Source: Watersipora subatra (lineage: Eukaryota > Bryozoa > Gymnolaemata > Cheilostomatida > Watersiporidae). Taken from it: a stretch of DNA of 64,000 nucleotides. Where the stretch lies: the NCBI RefSeq assembly GCF_963576615.1, contig NC_088708.1, forward strand, positions 28,589,191-28,653,190. Reading direction: 5' to 3'. Of this stretch, positions 1 to 9,000 are shown piece by piece. Every line of letters begins with the position of its first letter. Position 1 is the first letter of the stretch. The position numbers and the translations under genes are program-made. The notes under the pieces were generated by a model, which worked only from the letters and a program-made list of their open reading frames with translations, searched no databases and had not been told where the DNA came from.

Positions 1-61
1 GTTTTTTAAGGATTACTCAATTTTGTGCTGGTAAGTTTTATTGGAAGTTACTGGATTTTAG

Positions 62-3000
62 ATGAGTCTGATATGATCTGTTATGATTATGGCCATACTC
101 GGCCACCATTGCCTAAAGAAGATGGCTCTCTGCCTACAGCCCCGGTTCCAAGAGGACCGACTCCCCCTCCTGCATTGGCACCTCCGCCGAGCTTACCAAA
201 ATCTTTACAATCTTCTCGCATAAAACCGTTACTAGATCATCAGGCTGATGGTATACAGCTGTCTCTTTTCTATTATCAAGTTATTTTGGGATAAATGTTT
301 TAAAAGGCAAGTCTGCCAAAGTTAGTTTTAACTGTTGGTAATGTGCCAGTGCGAAGTCTTTTTTGCAATACAGTCTACGCTCCTACAACGTAAATACATT
401 CCAGGAATGTTTACGTAATAGGGAATTTTTTTTTAATGAACATTAAAATACATAAAAATTGCCTAATCCGTTTTGAGATCTTTTCAAACTCACCCCTTTT
501 CGCCATATAAAAAGAAAAAGCCAGACTTAATTTTGTAATTTTTTGGCAGTATCGCAACTGTAATATTATTAGTTTGCATTGACAACTCGTCTGTTTTTTC
601 TGACCAATTTCACTGGTTTTATAGACAATGATTGCGGTAATTTTACAATAAATGGATGGGGAACGCTCATCTTCAATGTTCATTTACATGTACAACGAAC
701 GATTCACTCATTTGTTCTAGCAATGTTTATTGTGGAAAGTAAAACTAATAACAAATATGTTATATGTCTACAATAAAGCAAAGCAAAAATATATTTTACT
801 ATAAAAAGAGTGGTGTCTACCTGTTCGTCGTCTATCTGTATCCATGGGTCAAGGTTGGGATAAAAGATAACTTTCGGCGATACTCCCAACTTGCTACGTT
901 AAGATCGGTAGACCTACACTGTAACACTTGCACTAATCTATCGCCTTTAAGTGTTTATTAACAATTTCGCAGCTAAATTTTCTCTGTTCTGTCGACACAT
1001 ATGACGATCTATCGCGACGAACTAAAATGTCATGGAAGTGATGTAGATATAACGCTATATGCACGTCGTTTTTCTCACAAGTGTGGTGAGATATGTTACC
1101 AACCAAATCGAAATTGAAAATTTGCCCCTACTTGACACTACATTATAAGGAATTTTTTACATAGTACAAAGCAAAAACTTTGCTTAATGTTTTTACGTTA
1201 ACTGGAATTTACGTTATAGGAGGTATACTTTATAGGAGCGTCTACTGTACATCTTTATTTGGTAAGGTAGAGTTATGTATGGTGTTTATATGTTACATTG
1301 TTGTTAATATACATGTGTGTAATGTTAATAAAATATGGTTTATAGCATATGAGGAGCATTACGAGCCTGCCCAAGAGTACGATGAGGACCATGAATGCAA
1401 CGAAGACCAGGCTGATGCAGATCATCATCCTATTTCATCACGCCATTTTGAAGAACCTCAACATGCTGAAGAGTCATATGATGACATAGTAAGTTATTTC
1501 ATGTTCACTGAACTTGTTATGCAGCTGTTATGAATTGTTTCAGGTGGTTATGTAGACCTGCATAACTTTTTGTTCTTTTGTCAGTTGGCCATCGAACAAG
1601 AAAGAACTCGCCGTGAGCTGTACTATGAAGATTTGCGTCGCTCTGCTAAAAGTGGTAAACGAGATCGCTACCAACGAGGCAGCAATGAAGATAGCTATAG
1701 CAGTCGTGGAAGTCAAGATTATGACTCCCATCAGTATGAGAAAAGACGAGCAAATGTTCGATCTGAACTCGGCACGAGCCGAGTTTATGAGTCTGATATA
1801 GATTATAGTGAGCGATTTGAATCAACGCACTATAATAGCGGTTATGGTGAAAGTATCAGTCAAAGTAGCTATGAGGCTAATACAAGCCACCATTATGACT
1901 CTAGACGGGATAGTAACCGGCATTATGAATCACAAACATTCACCTCCTGGGACTCACACAAGCAGGAATTACCATACGAAAGGGGAGCGAGTGCATACCA
2001 AAGGAGTAATTATCAGGATGATATTCGGTACACTGACGACAATTTGGAAGGCATGTGCTTATCTTTATTATGATCTGTTGAAGTTGACTATTTCTCAGTA
2101 CTCTTTCTGTGCTAGCTAATGCTTTGTTTAATTTTAATCAAAACCCAACTTTTTTGCTTTTCTTATATGCATTTTAGAAACTCTCAAATACTCATTAGAA
2201 GTGATCGGATCAATATGAAATCTTGGTTTACCATTAGGTTCTATCAATGCATATTCTATTCCATCTAGATCCTTACTACACTGATGATAGAAACCAAAGT
2301 CATAGAATTCATCCAGGGTTTCAGAGATCAGATGTCATAACTAAAGACAGATATGGGCCGCCAGTTGTTAACAGTAAGTATACATTTTGTCTACCGCTAT
2401 TCGTTCTTTTTAATGAGATTGAACTCGTTGCCCTGAAAGATTGTTCCGTTGTTAATTGCATTCGATATAGCTCTAATAGCATTCAACCTGGCCATGACAG
2501 ATGGTTTTGGTTCTTTGCAGCACGGCCCTATTATTAAGACAAGTTACAACAAACACTGGTGATGCTGGTGTTATAGGTGATGATGAGCAAAAGAGTGGTA
2601 GATCGATTCAAAAGGCAAGCTCTAGTGATGTCATTCCTGGTACAGAAATTCTTTCACGGGGGCAAGTAGAGGAAGTCGCACCCTTTACGCTTTCTGAAGA
2701 GTCAATACAGAAATCAGGTCTCAATGCAGATACTACACCAAAATATGTGGTATCTAGCTCCCCTCAGAGTTCAGACACAGATCTGGGTGAAGTGCCAATG
2801 GACTTAGATGACAGCGGTGAAGAGTTACAACCTGCAGGCAAAAGAGTTCCAAAAACAGCAGTGACTGTCTCTAGTAGAACTAATTCCACTGGAGCATCAT
2901 ACCATGAGCATAATAATTTAATCTCAACTCCCTTTACTGGTAATACAAAGAAGATTTGTGCAGAAGTGTCGAGCAATATTTCATCAGGTTTATTAGAGGT

Positions 3001-6000
3001 TTCGCCATCTGGGCCAATTGCTATATCTGTATCCGATTGTAACATGTTTTCCAGCGACTCCTCATCTACTTTGACTACTACTGCTCCCTTGCCTTCCACT
3101 GTCAACCTTTCATTTCCTAATACTCGAAGAGATCACGTTAGCACTCTGTCGATGCCACCAATGCCGCCTATGTCTGTGTTTTCAAAACTTGATGAAGACC
3201 TCTCATCTATTACAACGCATCATGCAGAACCTCACTCATGTGCTAATCCTAATAGTCCTATTACGGGCACATACAAAGAGCAACTGCCTATGGATGCAAT
3301 TTCTTCTACCTCCTCTGGATGTGCATTAGTGCCAGTGACTGCTGCATCTCCACAAAACGCCGCTACTAGCAAACTTGATTTGCTCACACAGTCTCCACTA
3401 AGCAAGCGGTCTAGTCTGCCCAGCTCCATCTCACCTGTAATCTGCCATAAACCAATATCTAATCACGTATCTCAAGGGGATATGCTGTTAGCATCTCCAG
3501 TAAAAAAGAATTCAGAATTGTATGCCATTGAAAATCATTCGTTGTCCACGCCTTGTAGTTCTACCAATATAAGTTGTCACACTACTTTATGTTCAGACAC
3601 AACTGGAATTAATGTTTTATCAAGCAGTGACAAGAAATTTATATCAAGATCTACTTCCTTGCAATCTATCTCGTTTAAACGACCCATATCATCTCCTACA
3701 TCAAATAACAGTGCAGTCGTAGTACAACCAAAGACAACGCCACCTGTGGGAATAGCATCTGTATTCAGAAGTACAAATGCTTCGGTTTCATCTCTTGGGC
3801 CAACCAGTTCTTCAGTAACACTAGCTTCTCTTCCTAACAATAGTACCACAAGCATAACTTCCAAAGCCGCGTTGACAAATGCCATTGTGGACAAAAAGCA
3901 GCAACCTTCCGATAGGGTGTTTAAACAGATTACAGGTACACCGAACAGAATAAATCCATTTTGTTCTGGTTCAACGAATGAAAAGCCTGATAATGTGAAG
4001 AAAAATGTACAGGGTTGTCCTCATTCAGAAACAGAATCTCATCAGATAACTAACAAGTTTGATCACCAAAGACCTGGTGCAGTCAGCAGTCTTGTTAAAA
4101 AGGTTCAGACAGTGGTTAGTGATGCACACGATTCTAGCGCGCCTGAAATTCCCAATACTGAAGGTTTAGTCTTCACCAGCTCACACAAGAAGCTTCCAAT
4201 AATCAGCAATTCCTTACTAGCCGTAAGCCGAAGTGACTGTAAAAAAGGCAGTGGTTTGCAGAAGTCACTGATGATAAAGGTTCAACAAGATCTCAATTCT
4301 TCAGGAAAAGCTGACTCGCAGTATCGGACTAGTCCTAGTAGTAGACTGGCTTCTCCCTTGGCTGCTAAATGTTTAAAAAGTACTGCTAACCACCTAGCAG
4401 AGGCGTTTACTGACATTGAACATGTTTCAACAGAAGATTTGCAAGCTCACTTATTACATCTTCAGAGGCTAGTAGCAAAGCCCTCAGATTCATTGGTTGG
4501 AATATCAGAAAAAGGCACAAAAAATGCTCCAAAAACCTCCATTCTGGAAATGTCGTCTCAGGCTGTTGGCTTGCTGCGTCAAGAAACTAAGAAAGGTGCA
4601 TCTTCTGCAGAGGCACGTGAAAGATCACCTTCAAAACAAGAGCTAACCAAAGATTTCAAAGCGCAAAAGCATGATGAGCATGAAACGGCATCATTCTTCA
4701 GTAATATTGCATCAGGATCGCATGGTTGCAACATAAACGATGAAGATGAGCTAGTCATACCAGGTCTTAATGTAGTAAAGGAGAGTAAGTATGATATTGC
4801 GCTATACACTTATCCTTACAGCGAATGGTATTGCTTTTAGTTACATGATTTTGTGTGCCATGAGCAGTTTTATTTGATATTTGTAATGCTCGAGTCGTGC
4901 CGCACTGTCTGTTAAAGGTATGGATGCTAAAAAGTGGGAGAAGCTTTTAGGTGTTCCAAAATACAAGTATCCATTATCAATTCCAGAACTGAACACTGGT
5001 AAGTGAAAACCAACTTTGCCTGCATTTGCTAAAACCTTTTTAATATAAAGTTACATTTACCCTAGAGGTTTTTTAGCATTGGTAATTTGTGGTCACGTAA
5101 CAATTGGTAAATCACGAGTGACACTGACTGCACTTTCGCTGATTGCCAGCAATAAATCTGTGCTGGGTTAAAGCATTTCATCGCAGCCGATTGACCACAT
5201 ATAGATCTCATTGGTTCACAATGGTTACATATTTCACGTGTGATTGTGGTATGCGTGAAATGTTTGTTGGTATGTATTTAGACTAGTACATAATTATATT
5301 AAAAATGGGGCAAGAAAATTTTATAAACTTAATGCAGTGACAACTTGTCATCTAAAGCAACTTTACTACAAGTTTTGTGTTCAAGTCCTGCTGCCTACAC
5401 ATTTCACTACTGTCTATGCAATGCATCATATCTATATATATATATATATATTTCAAAGTTTGTGTGTAGATATGTGTGTGTTTCTGTTTGTCCAGCTATA
5501 ACTATAAAAATTTAGGAATGAAATATTGTTTCATGCTGGATTTCATCTCGGAACTTCCTGTTAGCTGAGCAAATATCTTACCAATTAAGCTACCTGAGAC
5601 ACATCAAATTCTGAGGCGATATATATCGCTATGTGAATGAAAATACGCATACCGCCCTGCGCGCAACGTCATTTTATGCTTGCTCTCATGGCTCTTAATA
5701 ATAAGTACTCAAAGTACTAGCTTACTCAAATTAGCCATTGGCAATGTGCCAGGCAAGTGGCAGGCAACTGCATTACCTGCAACTGTTTATAAGCTGATTT
5801 TAATTCCCGTGCAATGTCATCTAGTATGTGTATATAACGAAGAGTGAGGCCTTTTTCATATTTCTGTTTCTAGTCAAAATGGAAGATTTTTTGTTTGGTG
5901 CTTTTATAAAAAGTATAGAAATTGAATATGATATCTTAAGTTCAGTTGTTAAAAACTCTGCCTACAAAGCGTATGCTTTGATAGTGATATAATATGACTA

Positions 6001-9000
6001 GCAATAACAGGCAGCAGCGGACATATAGTGTCTCACTCAGTTTTATTAGCTGCGTAATTCAGTGAGTGCCTAGCCTATTCAGCCAAAGGGGAACAAAATA
6101 ACGTTCGTAGTTTTCATTTGTTATTTCTCCATTGTTTCTTTGTGTACTCGCATGTATACTTTTTCTATTTATTATTCTGTAATCTAATTCTGGCATGTAT
6201 TTGTTACAAGTTTAGCCATAATTTATCGTTTATACAAATATTTTGTTTGAGTTCTGTGAGGGCTTGAAACAGATTAGGGCATTTTTAAGGTTAAATGCGT
6301 TCCTACTCGCAAAATTTTCTGTTATTGAAACAACCCCCTAAATGATTTAACTTCGTAAGTAGAGTTTTTACTGTATTAGTTATGACATATATCTGGCCAG
6401 ATTAAGCGAGGTTCTACAAAAATCATGGATATAATAACTGATCATACGCATTACCAATAGCCGATTTGACAGTCGGCAGCATAGCAATAATGGCAATAAT
6501 TTGTCATTGACCAGAGTTTCTGCTCGTGCTCAAGCATGCTGAACAATTAAAATAATTCAACAAGGAAATTCCTCCATACTAAATGAAAATTGTCCCACAA
6601 CCAGGCTTGCAAAGTGTCTCCCCTGATGCTAAACAAAATAGATTATGTCATGACATATGATTGAAAAAACAATATTTTTACTTCACCTGTATATATATAT
6701 TTCTCAAAGTTTGTCGCTGTTGTTTATGTCTAGCTATAGCTACATGTATTTAAATATTGGATTAAAGAATCCGTATAAAGAATAATAAAGAATATTTGAT
6801 CTCGGACCTTCCCATTCACCAGTCCGACGCCCTACTAGTTTAGCCACACGAGCTTTATATATATACGAGCTAAGCGATATATGTCGCAATATGAGAGCAA
6901 ATACGCTACGCTTTCGGTCGCGACGCAATGTCATGGCGTAAAGTCATGAGAAGCCGTAGCTCTTATTAGTAAGCTTACTCAAATGATCCATTGGCATTGT
7001 GCCAGGCTAATAACAAGTGGCGGGCAACTCTCATTACCTCTCATTGTTTATAAGCTGGTTTTTAATACCTACTATTAAATCATTTTTTATAGCCAGCCTT
7101 CCTCCACCTAATCATTTTTGTTTCGCCGTGTCTAGCTAGGCATCACATTCCTAACAGTCGCCCTTGTTCTTTTAACTGTAGAATTGGCACATCAGATACA
7201 AGTGATACTGGATAACACTTCTAGTGCTGCTGTACTCAAGGCCTTCGTCAGAATCTCTATTCTCCAGCGTATGTTATACTTTAGTAATAACTAATAACTA
7301 GCGGTAAGCACGCGATGCTTGGAATTTCTTTCAATTTCAATTAAATATCCCTCAGGTGGGTGTTTAGGAGGCTGATTCTCAGGAAAGTGACCTGGTGAAA
7401 AGCACAGGAAATATGCAGTGAGGTTTAGATGAAATCATTCAATGAATGTGTAAATGCAAAGCGTTTATATGGACAAACAGACAGATAATGACGAAGTGGG
7501 ATTTATTAACATAGATTTCTTTCATTGAGTTACTTTTGTTTACCTTATTGGAGGTCAGAGTGTCAACTAACACAACCAGTATAATTGTCTTATTGCTGAC
7601 CGCTGCCAAGGTCGGTTTTGTAATAGTTGAGTGTTGGCTGTTTGGATATTTTTAAATCACTGAATATTGTTTTTCAAATTACTACTGAATTCATTGTTAG
7701 TCCTTAAAACAGCTCCAAATATCTTACTATTACTTCTGACTTGTTTGACTTGGTGGTCGATGACTCTATATGCGATTATTATTAAAAAAGCTATTAAAAA
7801 GTGTCTAACTGGAATGCATACTTCTATATTTTTTAGTTGCCTCAAAATAAATATTTGCTCGAGACTTCGGTACGACGGTTGGTGTGACAGTTGATACAAC
7901 AGCTAGTACGATAGTTGGTGCGACAGTTAGTGTGACAGTTGGTGCGACGGCTGGTGCGATAGTTAGTGAGACAGCGGGTGCGACAGTTTGTGAGACAGCG
8001 GGTGCGACAGCTGGTGCAACAGCTTGTATAACAGTTGGTATGACAGTTGGTACAACAGCATGTGTGGTGGGTGGTTGTATACTAGTAATATTTAGGAATC
8101 AACGTTCCTACCAACATTTTATTCACCTCAACAATAAATTGACCTACTGTTTTCTGATTTGTACAGACTTGGATGCATAGCTCCTAGTTTTTGAATGGCT
8201 GCTGCATGGTATGTTATGATTGCACAGTAAATGTAATTTTTGTAGATACGGATAAGTTGACTTTCAATATTCTGAAGTCTCGAAACCCTGAGCTAACTGG
8301 TGAGTGGAGCTATTAGCTAAGTGCTAATCACTTTCATTCGTACTTGTTCTGTCAAATCTCTCATTCATTCATCATGTAGAATATGACTAATAAATATGAT
8401 ATAATATAATAAATACATGATATAATACAGATAAATTTTTTCATATATTTCTAAATATTTCCAGGATGTGCTTCTAAGATATTCTTCGAAGAACACATTG
8501 TTATTCATTTATTTCGTTCCTTAACCTAAAATCTACCACAATTTGTTACTATACATTGGAGGTGTCTACACAAAGCATAGAAACAAATGGATTTTATAAA
8601 ACTATGTTACAAACTGAATATAAAAACTATATTAATAATTGAATTATCTATAAAAGTCCACCATAGTGCCTTAAGAATACTGCATATACATGTAATTATA
8701 CATGACAATAAAATGAATAGAGAGATTGTTTGTAAGAATACCCGAATGAACAATCACCAAAAAGAGGGTTGTTATAGTTGCCTCAAACTGTTTTTTTGAT
8801 TTGATTTGATTTTTATTGCGTAATAATAACATGACAGTATGAGTAAAAAATACACAGAGTAGCAATAGGACATGCCAGATAGCCAGAGGCTAGAGTCAAG
8901 GCAGCCCCAGCAAGCAGTAGGAAAAGAAACAGAATCAGCGATAAGCGCACACTCCGGAGCACCAGAGTCAGGAAGGACAGTCCCAGGACGCCCACAGGCG

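Noticed and set aside
2764..3105. 113-codon minus-strand frame
   Set aside because: Shadow of the large Ser-rich plus-strand exon.
7884..8180. 98-codon Val/Thr/Ala/Gly repeat frame
   Set aside because: Product of the 12-bp minisatellite in an intron.
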